A stretch of DNA of 64,000 nt. Origin: Heracleum sosnowskyi. Lineage: Eukaryota; Streptophyta; Magnoliopsida; Apiales; Apiaceae. A model generated the notes under the pieces. The model saw nothing but the letters and a program-made list of their open reading frames with translations, was not told the origin of the DNA and did no database searches. A program made the position numbers and the translations under genes. Positions 35,585 to 47,486 of the stretch are shown here, piece after piece; the first letter of the stretch is position 1; each line of letters begins with the position of its first letter. The stretch lies in the NCBI GenBank assembly GCA_030848705.1, contig CM061235.1, positions 132,005,228-132,069,227 of the forward strand. Reading direction: 5' to 3'.

Positions 35585-35598
35585 CCCCCCCCCCCCCC
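35585..35598. repeat. Run of 14 cytosines
   Basis: A homopolymer C tract in the post-pol region of retrotransposon 1. Confidence 0.9.
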
Positions 35599-35631
35599 GA
35601 AATAATAAGGGGAAAGATGGATATAGTAAAT

Positions 35632-35830
35632 AGAAAAACGCCAAGGCAAGTTGTAAAGCCGAAGAAGCGTTCATATAGAAAAACGCCGAGACAACTTATT
35701 AAGCCGAAGAAGCGTTATGCACAAAATGCTAAGGCAATTGGTTAAGCCAAAGAAGCATTGCAAAAAATATACTAAGGCAAAATGTTGCCATGGTTAAGCT
35801 GAAAAGGCTCAAACAAATTCTTCCTTATCG
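35632..35830. repeat. Degenerate ~45-bp tandem repeats downstream of pol
   Basis: Three to four copies of a unit containing AAAAACGCCAAGGCAAGTTG and AAGCCGAAGAAGCGTT, increasingly diverged to the right. Repeats in the region between pol and the 3' LTR are known in Tat-type elements. Confidence 0.75.
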
Positions 35831-36006
35831 AAGATGTACTACTCGAAAAGTTATAATTACAAGATAAGATTAAGAAGAAAGACTAAAGACTAAAGCAATA
35901 AATATAAACATAATTGGAAATACGATTAATTGTTGAAGTCAAAAGTATTACAAAAACTCAGCCCGAAGGCAATGTTATGCCCGAAGGCCGAATAAAAATT
36001 ACAAGC

Positions 36007-37768
36007 TCAGTCAGACAAATCTGATTCAGAGCCCGAGCTAGCCTCGAGGGGCACGTCAGGCTCCTCCGGCCGGGTAACAGGATTATCCATCCCCTCGATG
36101 AGCAACTGCTTGTAGTCAAATCCCGCTGCGTGAGCACGGCAGATGACCTCATCAAACCCGGCAGAAAAGCTCCGGTCCTCGGAAAGAATGACCAACTTGT
36201 GAGCCTTCTTCTCAGCCTTCCGGGAAGCCTTCAACTTAGCGGTCCTCCTCCCCAACCGGGCGTAGGCGACTTCCAAGTCAGTGCGAACTGCATCCCGGTC
36301 GGCTTTCAGCATGTCAATCCTCTGATTCAGACTTGAAATTTCTTTATTCAAGCCCTCCACCAGACTTTCAGCAGCCTCGGCCCGACCTTCGACAAGACGA
36401 AGGCTGTTGAGCTGGACATCCAAGTCCTTCACCTTCTGCTCAATAGTAGCAGCCCAATGAGCGACCTATAAAAGAAAGAAAACAAGTTAAATTAAAGGAT
36501 TAAGGGGAAAGGAGATATTTACAAGGTGCAAAGACTTACCATAGCGACATGCCCGTTGAGTTCGGAGCATGCTGTAATAGCATCAGCCCTATCATATGGT
36601 CTTTGGGGAGAATGGATGTTCGGCATAGATCCGTACCAATCTCCTTCGCCTCCGCAGAGGCCGGAGCCCCGAATCGATCGGTTGTCATGATTGACTAGTC
36701 TGGCCGATAAGTAACAACAGCCTCCCCATCAGCGCCTCGCGACCTTTTTTGCACATAACTGATCTTCTCAGCATCCGAACGAGCAGCCATTTCTAAGTCG
36801 GGAGTTGTAATGTCCACAACCTCGACATCGACCGACTGAGAAGGCAACGGCTTCTCCACAACTGGTTCGGGAACATCCTCGGCATCCCGACTCACAGGCT
36901 TAGGCGCCTTTTTAGACTGGAAACGCTTCAGCATCTCAGATTTGGTCGACACTGCACAACAAAAAGAGAAAAATAAGTGTTAGAAAACAGGACTACAAAA
37001 GAAAAATACAAAGGTGGTGAAAATAAGCTAAGGCAATTTCATGTTACCGGTACCCCATAAAGCCCGAAGCCAAGTTTGATCACGACTGACGATCAACGGA
37101 ATTCGGTTCAGCTCTTGAGGACGGTAGATCTTGTCGTAGTCGGCTAGATCCTCAGGACTCAAAGCAGGCGCGGTGATCAAGGCAGGATCAACCTCTCGCC
37201 ACACCGAATACTTGGACAGCTTATGACCACTGATATAGAACCAGTGATCGTGCGTCCCTTTATTACTAGAGTTGGTGACAGCCCATTCAGCACGACCCGT
37301 CCTTCGGGATAACTGATATAAACCAACGCTCTTAGCGTTTTTTCTAAAGTCGAAGTGATGGAGGAGTAGGGACAAGCACGAATTTACTCCTGAGCTTAGA
37401 CACCGATGCTGGAAAGAGTTAATATGGATGAAGGTATTGGGGTCTAACTGGCCGAGAGCGACTTGGGTGTACTTCAGTAGCTTCTTCAAGACAGGAAGCA
37501 GTGGGAGTCGCAGACCGCAGAAAAACGCCCTATCAGAAACCCCGAGGGCGACCGAACCATATTCTTCGCCTACGTTAGGGGTATGGTAGATGAGATCGGT
37601 CTCATCGGACTCGTATGTGTGGAAGAGGTCTGGGATGTCGTACTTCTGCGCCATTTTGAGGACAACATCCTTCGTTAATACAGATTTCATATTGGCAGAA
37701 GGGAACCTAGAGGCACTGAAGTGTGCCATGGCCGAATAGAATGGCCCGAATTCAACAGGCTGATCCAT
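36007..37768 (-). pseudogene. Antisense gene of retrotransposon 1 (aORF, broken)
   Basis: Minus-strand exons can be read at 37768-37050 (MDQPVEFGPF...LRALWGT), from 36952 leftwards (VSTKSEMLKRFQS..., acceptor TTGTGCAG), and 36465-36007 (VAHWAATIEQKVKDLD... ending in an acidic ESDLSD tail). Exon 1 resembles the globular 'putative plant transposon/gypsy-type' domain found in antisense ORFs of Tat retrotransposons; exon 3 is a coiled coil. Exon 2 has an in-frame TAG (36692-36694), and the reading frame that fits its 3' splice junction (NGHVAM before GTAAGT) is shifted, so the gene is inactivated. A probable non-coding first exon ends with a good donor at 38275/38274. The function of such proteins is unknown. 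It lies antisense to and downstream of pol. Confidence 0.7.
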
Positions 37769-37771
37769 GTC

Positions 37772-38680
37772 CTGCAGTGGAAAAAGGAAAGGAAACGATT
37801 AGCCATGTACTCGGAGAAAAAAGGGAAGCAAGTATGCGTTCGCTGAAAAAGAAAAACCCGAGTACAGAGGGCTGGAAAAGGCTGAAGAAATAGCGTCATT
37901 CGGAAGTCTATGTTTCAGGGGTACGAAAGTCGAAGAAAGTTCTAGAGATGATCGTCTAAGCCGAAGGATATTCTAAGGCCTAGAGATGGACTGAAGGGTG
38001 TTCTACAAGTATGAGTATCAACCGAAGGGTGTTCATACCTAGCAGGCTACCCAGAAAGATACGCACCTTATTATTAGTTTCATTTTTAGCGGCAAGAGGT
38101 GAAGGTACATACTGACATCAAACTAGCCCAGAGTATCTATACAAATGCAGGCATATCTATACATCCACACATGCGGTATAAGTCGATTATACTACAACAA
38201 TTACACTACCGTACAAATACTTTAGCATGGATTCTACATAGTACATAAAGAACATTTAAAGAGAGAAAACTTACTGGGAATGGATGGTGGTGGATTAGAT
38301 TCGTGCTTGTTTGTGAAGATTCCTCCGCCTATGATTTGCTTACTTAAAAGGTTGCAGAGAGCAAAAATTGCGTAGGGGATGTTTGTAAGAAATGAATATG
38401 GTGGAGAGACAAAAGTAAAAGGGCGGGTTTTGTTATTAAAAACGGTCCTTTCGAATCGAATGGCTGAGATGAAGACTGTCTAAATTCACGGCTAGGATTA
38501 ACCTAGAGAAATGTGTAACTCTCAGGAACAATTATGACGACAGCTGTCCCATGTTGACGTGGCCCTGTCCGTCGGTAGACATGTGGGACTTTGGTCAGCC
38601 AATTACCCTAGAATCTTCTCGAAGATGGGATTAAAAATTGACCTTCAGTCGGATAAATTAACGACTGAAGTCCGGGGACA
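37772..38680. other. Region between antisense gene and 3' LTR, retrotransposon 1
   Basis: Holds the antisense leader intron (acceptor ACTGCAG before the exon at 37768; donor near 38274) and, on the plus strand, the sequence leading to the 3' LTR. GACTGAAGTCCGGGGACA directly precedes the LTR and is the candidate polypurine tract. Confidence 0.5.
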
Positions 38681-39091
38681 TGTTAGAGATACTTATATCT
38701 AATCATTATTGGGTCAAGCCCAATACATAAAAGCCCCCCAGCGAAGCGGGCCGAACGAACCAATCCCCATAACAAGGAGAGACCAATGGTGCAGGCCCAT
38801 ATCTTGATGGGGGACCAACGGCTTCCGGACTCGGTCAAGGGAAAACTGCCCACGTGGGAGCGAAGTCCACGTTCGAGACGTGGAGATCGGAAAGAACTGG
38901 TAAAAGGAAGAAACATGTTTGAGTTCATCATTCATACACAGATATGCAATTACAATTCTCGTACGTTTCAATACTCACAAAAAACCAGTTAACTGATTCT
39001 CACACCGGAGGTGAATCGGGGGGCCTATCTCTCGCATTCTTCTCATTGCAGGTCCAACCGGACGAAGAACGGCAGAAAACTGGTTCCAACA
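38681..39091 (+). repeat. 3' LTR of retrotransposon 1
   Basis: 411 bp, TGTTAGAGATAC...TTCCAACA, uninterrupted; aligns with the 5' LTR after removal of the MITE. Confidence 0.95.
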
Positions 39092-41393
39092 ATTAATTTG
39101 CACTTTTCTTCTTTGCCAAATTGGCAAATTGCATAGAGTTTGGAATGTACATATATTCTCACAAAATGATTTTCCATGGAAACCAACATCCATATTTTAA
39201 CAAAAATTGAAAACGAATTCTTAAAACATATAAACCTTTTGAATTTCTCACTTATTTCGCCAACTCAGTAAGTTTGTAGACTTTTAAAAAAAAAAACAAA
39301 ACGTCCAAAAGATAGAAAGATACTCTGCCAAGTACTACTTTTTCACAAAGATTTGACACTCGACTACTCGAGCAGAGACGTAGCACCGTATAGCCATTAT
39401 TGAGTCTTGAAATTGAACAAGTTAAATCAAACTAGAACCACAGCTGACAAAAAGAGTAATATTGCAAAATTTACTTATTAAAATATGAAAAATGCTAAAT
39501 TACATGTATTTTATGCGACCTTGTAAGGAAAAATATTCTAAGATTAACCTTAGGATCCTCATGCTTTTTAGAGAGTAATGTTAGAACACCCAATAAAATG
39601 ACCCAAAATTTGTACAAAATAATGTGATTGATATTTAATAATTTTTAATTTGTGGGGTGCATATATATGTACGGCGGAATTGTATATTTTTATTAGGAAT
39701 GTTACCATATACACATAAATATTTGAATAATATTTTGACAGATTTTGTTGGGTACTCTAACATTGTTCTTTATTTTATATATAAAAACATAAACAAATTA
39801 TTTTTATGAAATCCCCAACTTTGAAAGGGTATATTTAAATGCATTATACAATTCTCATTTCAATTAATTGCCATAAATATTAAATATAATTGATTTCATT
39901 AAAAATTTGCAATCAATATTTATACTTTATAGTTTTCAATAAATATATGATATCTTACAAATTATGAAAAGTGATTGCTCATTTTAAATGCTTAAACATA
40001 GCACTTAAAGTTAGAGTTAACATTTTCTATTTAAAAATAAATCTGCATGAAGTGGAGCCAAAGAAAAAAGAAGAAAAGTTGACATGGTTTCCTTTGGGCC
40101 GCATGCCAAATAGATACGAAATCGTAGAGGAAGACGGTTGAGTTTGATAACGTTACTTATGAATGTATGACAAAATGATATCGTAACTCCTTACGTTTAC
40201 ACCGGGAACGACAATCATATACAACCAACCTGTTCTTCTGTCTTTGGAGAATCTTATCAATTTTTCAACTGGTCAGATTGAATAGTGTGTGTACATAAAC
40301 AACCCAGATGCGTCGAGCAAATAGCACTGTCACTATTGTAATCTAGTTTAATGAATATTTTTCACTTTATTTTCCTGTTTGGATCTTTTGCTTTGGTATG
40401 TTTCATTAATTTATATTTTTGCTTAATATTTGTACTCAACCCTAATATAAAAAAATTGGAACACAGGGAGTATAAAATTATGGATATAAATCGCACCGCT
40501 GTGCGCTTGTGTGTAATGTGTACGTACATGCACATACGTGTAAACAACTGTTTGTTTATATATTTATTAATAGTAGTGCCGAAAAGGATATACATGATCC
40601 TGGGATTTTGTATCAACCAAGTAATACGACTGGTCCAAATTGATGGCTAAACTGGGCAATCATAATAGTACTATTTCCTCTCATTTTTTAATACAAAAAA
40701 TATTAACATTTTATAATATAAAATTCAATCACATTCACTACTTTATTTCACTATACCTACTTTATATTCACTTTATACATTAAATATTTAATTGGTTTCA
40801 CCACTTTACTCATTTTTCTTAATTTTTCCTATTAATTTACTTTTTCTATTTTTTCCTATTAAAACTCCTGCTTTTCCAAAAATATCACCGACAATCCTTA
40901 CTTATTTATTTTAAAATCTATTTTATTAATTTTAATTATTTAAAATAATAATTACATTAAATATTAATTACCTTTTTCTGCTAAAAAACATTACTTTTCT
41001 ATATTTCAGAACAAAATAACCTCTTTTTCCAAAAATATAATGGACAATTTCCTTTTTCAACTAAAATATGTTACATTTTCTACCTTTTTCGATTAAAAAA
41101 TGTTACTTTTCTATATTTTCTTAGTAAAGCTCCTCCTTTTTTCCAAAAAATATTGGGGTCAAAACATTACCTTTTTCAATTAAATATATTACCTTTTCTA
41201 TTATTACTTATTAAAACCCTCCTTTTTCCAAAAATATCACGTTCAAATCCTTACTCGTTTATTTTCAAACATATTTTAATATTTTTAATTATTTAAAAAA
41301 ATTTACCTATTTTAACATGCCAACTTTTTTTTGACAAATATAATTAATAAAATATCAAAATATGAATAATTAAATAACAATTATTAAAATAAT
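39092..41393. other. AT-rich non-coding region
   Basis: No gene seen. From about 40,680 onwards CCTTTTTCAACTAAAA / CCAAAAATATCACGG motifs appear. These are the same vocabulary as the Helitrons to the right, so this is probably the body of the Helitron whose 3' end lies at 41,420; its 5' end was not located. Confidence 0.45.
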
Positions 41394-41420
41394 CCGTGCA
41401 TCGCACGGGTTTTAAGCTAG
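41394..41420 (+). mobile_element. Helitron 3' end (hairpin plus CTAG)
   Basis: The hairpin CCGTGCATCGCACGG (41394-41408), then GTTTTAAG, then CTAG (41417-41420) followed by T: the canonical Helitron 3' terminus. The same terminus recurs several times in the next 6 kb. Confidence 0.8.
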
Positions 41421-41423
41421 TTA

Positions 41424-43540
41424 TCAATACTATTATATAATAGACGAAACATTAAAAATTTGGTTGGTCGGTATGGTACGTTGTGATTTTACTTAATTGG
41501 CCTTAATCAGTTTTTACTTACTTATTTATAGAAATATATTATTAAATAATAATATTACATATTTATAACCAAATACCCTTTTCACATAAAATACATTATT
41601 TTTTCTTTTTTTCTAACAAATTCCCCTACTTTATCAAATATATCACGGGCAATTACTTTTTTTAACTAAAACATGTTAGTTTTTCTATTTTTCCTTACTA
41701 AAACCCCTTCTTTTCCAAAAATATCACGGACAAATATTTAGTTGTTTATTTTTAAACCTATTTTAATATTATAATTATTTTTTAAAAGTTTACCTATTTT
41801 AACATGTCTACTTATTTTTCATAACAAATGCAATTACTAAAAATATTAAAATATAAATAATCAAATCTATACTATATTATTAAAGACGAAACCAATTACG
41901 GGCCTATCTATAATCAATTTATTAACAACCAATTACCTTTTTTCACTACATTACCTATTTTATATTTTTTTTAAACCAAACCAACTCATCTTCTACAAAT
42001 AAAATAGGCAACATATATATAATATGGTAATATTATTATATATTTATAACTGATTACCTTTTTCAGCTAAAACACATTATTTTTATATTTTTTTACCTAA
42101 AACAACTCATCTTATAAATAGGACACATTTATGGAAACCAAGTTATTGATAACCAATTACCTTTTTCAGCTAAATTATATTACCTATTTCATATATCTAT
42201 TTAACTAAAACAAATCATTTTCTAAAAATAAGACGGACAATATATATATAAAATGGTAATATTATTATATATTTATAACCGACAGCTAAAACACATTACC
42301 TGTTTTATATTTTCTAACTAAAACAACTTATCTTCTAAATATAATACATGCAAAATAAATATACAATGGTAATATTGTTTTATATAAATATTAATAAATA
42401 ACAAGTTATTCTTTTCAGCTAAAACAAATTACCTCTTTTATATTTTCTAACTTAAACAACTAATTTTCTAAAAGTAATGCTATATATAAAAAAATTAATA
42501 TAATTTTATATAATTGTTAATAAGTAACTAATTGTATTTTTAAGGATATTACCTGTTTATATTTTTTAATTGAAACAACTCGTGTTCAAATTAAAAATAA
42601 CACGGACAAAATATAGATATATTGGTAATATTATTATATTAAACTTATGAAATTCATGTTTATTATAATTTTTTTAACATTCAATTTAAACGAGATAATT
42701 AACTAAAATAAAAGTAATAGTATATTCAAATAAAATCGGTATATTGAACAAGCACATATTTTGATATTTGCACTTGAGTCCCTTTTTAGATTTTTAATAG
42801 TAAAAAAATATGAATCATTAGATATGTTATTTTAAAATATTTTATATTTTAATATCTAAAATACTACTATCGATTACGTCAATAATATATTAAATTTAAA
42901 TATTAAATTGTTAGATTTATAAATCCAATATATATATATATATATTAAAATTTTATCAAATTATATATAATAAATAAAATCTAAATAAAAAATAAGAAAA
43001 TATTAAAGAAGACCGTGCATCGCACCGGATATAAGCTAGTACTTATTTATAACCAATTACCTTTTCAACTAAAACACATTATATATTTTTTCTAACAAAG
43101 TCCCTCATTTTCTAAATATATCATGGGAAATTGCCTTTTACAATTTTCTTTTTCTATTTTTCTCACTAAAATCCATTCTTTTTCCAAAAATATCACAGGA
43201 AACCTTTTACTTATTTATTTCAAAACGCATTTAAATACTTTTAATTATTAAATTTTAAAACCTCATTTTCCAAAAATATCACGGGCATTTATCTTTTTAA
43301 ACTAAATATATGTTACATTTTTTATTTTTTCTTACTAAAACCCATCATTTCCAAAAATATAACGGGCAAAACCATACTTATTTATTTTAAAATCTGTTTT
43401 AATGTTTTTAATTAATTAAAGGTGTTTAGCTATTTTAACATGCCTACTTATTTTTTTCACAATTACAATTAACAAAATATTAAAAAAATAATAATAAAAT
43501 AAAAATTAACAATCCGTGCATCACACGGGTTTTAAGCTAG
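41424..43540 (+). mobile_element. Helitron family A, copy 1 (split by a family B Helitron)
   Basis: Starts TCAATACTATTATATAATAG only 3 bp after the preceding Helitron 3' end and finishes with the CCGTGCATCACACGG hairpin and CTAG (43537-43540). Without the nested element it is 943 bp, collinear with the reverse copy at 45450-46467. Non-coding. Confidence 0.75.
41866..43039 (+). mobile_element. Helitron family B nested in family A, 1174 bp
   Basis: Begins TCTATACTATATTATTAAAG after an A and ends with the CCGTGCATCGCACCGG hairpin, ATATAAG and CTAG before a T. The reverse family A copy has an uninterrupted AATAATCAAA-TATATTTATAAC-type junction at the matching place, so the A/T insertion site and both edges are confirmed by an empty site. 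Confidence 0.8.
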
Positions 43541-44524
43541 TTATATTATAATAGACGAAACATTAAAAGTTTGGTTGATATGTTGTTACTAAGTGATTTT
43601 ACTTAATTACCCTTACTTATTTTTTAAAAAAATTGTTAAATAATAACATTATTTATAACTAATTACTTTTCAACTAAAATATATTATTTTTCTATTTTTT
43701 CTAACAAAATTCACCGGCAAATGGCAATTAACTTTTTCAACTAAAACATGTTACTTTTTCTATTTTTACTTACTTAAATCCCTTATTTTACAAAAATATC
43801 AACGGCAAACCCTTACTTATTTATTTTAAAAACTATTTTAATAATTTTAATTACGAACATTTACATTTTCAATTAATTTTTTTTTCCTTTTAAACCCCTC
43901 ATTTTTCCAAAAATATCACGCACAAACCGTTACTTATTTATTTTCAAACATATTTTGATACTTTTAATTATTTAAAAAAGTTTAAACTATCTTATAATAT
44001 ACGAAACATTAAAAGTACCCTTACTTAATTAATTTTTTTTTTAAACAATAACATTATTTATAACCAATTACCATTTTAGTTAAAATGCATTATTTTTTAT
44101 TATTTGTATCTAACAATTCCCCTCTTTTACCTTTTTAAACTAAAATATGTTACTTTTTCTATTTTTCTTCAATAAAACATATTTTTTTCCAAAAATATCA
44201 GGTAAACCTTTACTTATTTATTTTAAAACCTATTTTTAATACTTTTAATTACGAACAATTACCTTTTTCAACTAAAAAATGTGACTTTTTCTATTTTTTC
44301 TTACTAAAACCACATCTTTTCCAAAAATATCACGGGCAACCCGATATTTATTTATAAACCTATTTTAATACTTTTAATTATTTAAAAAAGTTTCACACGT
44401 CAACTTATGTTTTTAACAAATACTATTAATAAAATATTAAACATAAATAATAAAATATCAAAACATGAATAATAAAATAATAATTATTAAAAATAATCAG
44501 TGCATCGCACGGGTTTTAAGCTAG
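43541..44524 (+). mobile_element. Helitron family A, copy 2 (5' end degenerate)
   Basis: Directly follows the 3' end of copy 1 with TTATATTATAATAGACGAAA (lacking the TC start) and ends with the hairpin GTGCATCGCAC and CTAG at 44521-44524. A second ACGAAACATTAAAAG start at about 44,000 suggests a further nested or rearranged copy. Confidence 0.65.
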
Positions 44525-44580
44525 TAATAATAATAACAATTATTAAAAATAATTCGTGCATCTGCAGGTTTTTAAGCTAT
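44525..44580 (+). mobile_element. Short Helitron 3'-end duplicate
   Basis: Repeats the last 50 bp of the preceding copy in degenerate form (AATTCGTGCATCTGCAGG, TTTTTAAGCTAT). Confidence 0.5.
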
Positions 44581-44921
44581 AATATACTATAATATTATAA
44601 GCAAACTAACTTCTATTTTGTTGGTTGGTAGTTTAGTACTCTAATTAACAATTAGATTTAAAGATAGATAAAGTTACTCTAATTAACAATTAGATTTGAA
44701 GATAGATAAAGTAGAACTGTTTGATGTAATGTCAAAAAATATTCCTTTATTAATATTTAAAAAACTCTCAAGGGTTCAAGGTTCGAATCCCGTCAACGGC
44801 AAATTATTATTAAACATTTATATTATATATTTTTCTAAGTTACGTTCAGAAATTCAAGGTTCTATTCCCGTCAACAACATATGAATTATAATTTTTATTA
44901 TCAATATATATATATATATAT

Positions 44922-45279
44922 GTTCCAGAGAGAACCATTATATCAATAGAACCGAGAGAAGACCGTTGATATACTATAATATAATTAATGAATCTTAATA
45001 AAACACTTAAAAGAATCTTAATTATCAATTAAATTTATTATAAATAAATTTATGTTGAAATATATTATAAAACACTTTATAGAATAGTTAAGAGAATCCT
45101 AATTTTAATATAATTATTAAAACACTTAAAAGAATCTTATAAAATTATTAAAACACTTAAAAGAATCTTAAAATACTAATAAAAGTATAATAGAAATTTT
45201 TTAAAACATATCAGCCGTTGGATGGTGTGTTAAATCAAGGGTGATTGGTTAGTTCTCTCGGTTCTCTCAAAAAGATAGT

Positions 45280-45282
<3 letters not shown>
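44922..45282. mobile_element. MITE-like element between TA microsatellites, ~360 bp
   Basis: Bounded left by (TA) at 44905-44920 and right by a 50-bp TA tract (45283-45331). The left end carries GAGAGAACC and AATAGAACCGAGAGAA; the right end carries TTCTCTCGGTTCTCTC, an inverted relative. The middle has degenerate AAACACTTAAAAGAATCTTA repeats. The design is the same as the larger element at 8651-9878. Confidence 0.55.

Positions 45283-45331
<49 letters not shown>
45283..45331. repeat. (TA)n microsatellite, ~50 bp
   Basis: Uninterrupted TA dinucleotides. Confidence 0.95.
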
Positions 45332-45336
<5 letters not shown>

Positions 45337-45449
45337 ATTATATTTTATTAGATCGCTCGGTCGCTCGGTATTTGGATCGATTCACGGGCAACTATAACCA
45401 ATTTATTAATAACCAATTACTTTTTTCAGCACATTACCTATTTTATATA

Positions 45450-46467
45450 CTAGCTTAAAACCCGTGCGATGCACGGATTGTTAATTGTTATTTTATTATT
45501 ATTTTGTTTAATATTTTATTAATTGTAATTGTGCAAAAAATAAGTAGGCATGTTAAAATAGCTAAACACTTTTAATTAATTAAAAACATTAAAACAAATT
45601 TTAAAATAAATAAGTATGGGTTTTCCCGTTATATTTTTGGAAAATGAGGGGTTTTAGTAAGAAAAAATAAAAAATGTAACATATATTTAGTTTAAAAAGG
45701 TAAATGCCCGTAATATTTTTGGAAAATGAGATTTTAAAATTTAATAATTAAAAGTATTTAAATACGTTTTAAAATAAATAAGTAAAGGGTTTCCTGTGAT
45801 ATTTTTGGAAAAAGAACGGATTTTAGTGAGAACAATAGAAAAATTAAATTGTAAAAAGCAGTTTCCCGTGATATATTTAGAAAAGGAGGGGCTTTGTTAG
45901 AAAAAATATATAATGTGTTTTAGCTGAAAAGTTAATTTGTTATAAATATATATTTGATTATTTATATTTTAATATTTTTAGTAATTGAATTTGTTAAGAA
46001 AAATAAGTAGACATGTTAAAATATGTAAACTTTTAAAAAATAATTATAATATTAAAATAGGTTTAAAAATAAATAACTAAAGGTTTGTCCGTGATATTTT
46101 TGGAAAAGGAGGGGGTTTACTAAGAAAAAATAGAAAAATTAACTTGTTTTAGTTGAAAAAGGTAATTGTCTATGATATATTTGAAAAAGTAGGAGAATTT
46201 GTTAGAAAAAATAGAAAAAAATAATGTATTTTAGGTGAAAAAGGTAATTGGTTATAAATAGGTAATATTATTATTTAGTAATATATTTCTATAAATAAGT
46301 AAGATTAATTAAGTAAAAATACGAAGTACAGTTAATTAAGGGCAATTAAGTAAAATCACAACGTATCATACCGACCAACAAAAAATGTGGGCAATTAAGT
46401 AAAATCACAACGTACCATACCGACCAACCAAACTTTTAATGTTTCGTCTATTATATAATAATATTGA
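45450..46467 (-). mobile_element. Helitron family A, reverse copy, 1018 bp
   Basis: On the minus strand it starts TCAATATTATTATATAATAG (46467) and ends with hairpin CCGTGCATCGCACGGG, TTTTAAG and CTAG (45450-45453) before T. It is inserted into family B sequence, whose uninterrupted form at 41866-43039 is the empty site. It contains one internal duplication of the AAAATCACAACGTACCATACCGACC block (about 46,345-46,430). Confidence 0.8.
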
Positions 46468-47101
46468 TTTTTTAAAACTAAAACAACTCATCTTCTAAAA
46501 ATAAAACGGGAAACATATATAAAATGGTAACATTATTATATATTTATAACCAATTACCTTTTTTCAGCTAAAACACATTATGTGTTTTATATTTTCAAAC
46601 TAAATTAACTTAATGCATCTTATAAATATAATACATGCAAAATAAATTTACAATGATAATATTGTTATATATAATTATTAATAAATAACCAGTTATTCTG
46701 GCTAAAACACATTACATTTTTTATATTTTCTAACTTAAACGACTAATTTTCTAAAAGTAAGGTTTTAGTAATTTTCTTCTTTTGCAAAAATATCACGGAT
46801 AATTACATTTTTATATCTTTTCTATTTTTTCTTACTAAAACCCCTCCTTTTCAAAAAATATCACGAGCAACCTTTACTTATTTATTTTATTACTTTTAAT
46901 TACATGCAATTACCTTTTTCAATTAAAATATATTACTTTTTCTAATTTTTTTTACTCAAACCAATCATTTTCCAAAAATATCACAGACAAACCGTTACTT
47001 ATTTATTTTAAAATCTATTTTAATATTTTTAATTATTTAAAAAAGTCTAACACGCCTACTTATTTTTTTAACAAATATATTTAATAAAATATTAAAACTT
47101 A

Positions 47102-47105
<4 letters not shown>

Positions 47106-47138
<33 letters not shown>
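47106..47138. repeat. (AAT)n microsatellite
   Basis: About eleven AAT units. Confidence 0.95.
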
Positions 47139-47486
47139 TCTATTTATAACCAATTACATTTTTCACCTAAAATACATTACTTTTTCTATTTTTTCTAACA
47201 AAATTCTTTTATTTTTCAAAAACAATAAGGGACAATCACCTTTTTCAACTAATACATGTCATCTTTTGTATTCCTTACTAAAATCTCTCATTTTCCTAAA
47301 ATATCATGAAGAAACCTTTAGTTATTTATTTTAAAACCTATGTTAATATTTTTAATTATTTAAAAAATTTCACCTATTTTAACATGCCTAGTTTTCTTAA
47401 CAAATACAATCAATAAAAGTATTAAAATATAAATAATAAAATAACAACTATTAAAAATAATCCGTGCATCACACAGTTTTAAGCTA

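Larger units (their letters stand above)
29023..39091 (+). mobile_element. Ty3/Gypsy Tat-type LTR retrotransposon 1 (complete structure, mutated coding)
   Basis: Order: 5' LTR, primer-binding site, gag, protease, RT, two RNase H domains, integrase, a 3.4-kb region with an antisense gene, 3' LTR. The LTRs begin TGTTAGAGATAC and end CCAACA. Both are 411 bp once a MITE is removed from the 5' copy, with about 18 differences by eye. The flanks are ATTAG and ATTAA, a 5-bp target duplication with one mismatch. A second RNase H domain and an antisense gene after pol are known Tat-lineage traits. The coding region has several stops and frameshifts, so the copy is not autonomous. Confidence 0.92.

Noticed and set aside
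40351..40650. 99-codon hydrophobic frame and its opposite-strand counterpart
   Set aside because: AT-rich DNA readily gives Phe/Leu/Ile-rich frames; no splice, promoter or family evidence.
44765..44880. GGTTCGAATCCCGTC and a second GGTTCTATTCCCGTC as possible tRNA 3' halves
   Set aside because: Only B-box-like words with no matching 5' half; probably a degenerate repeated fragment.
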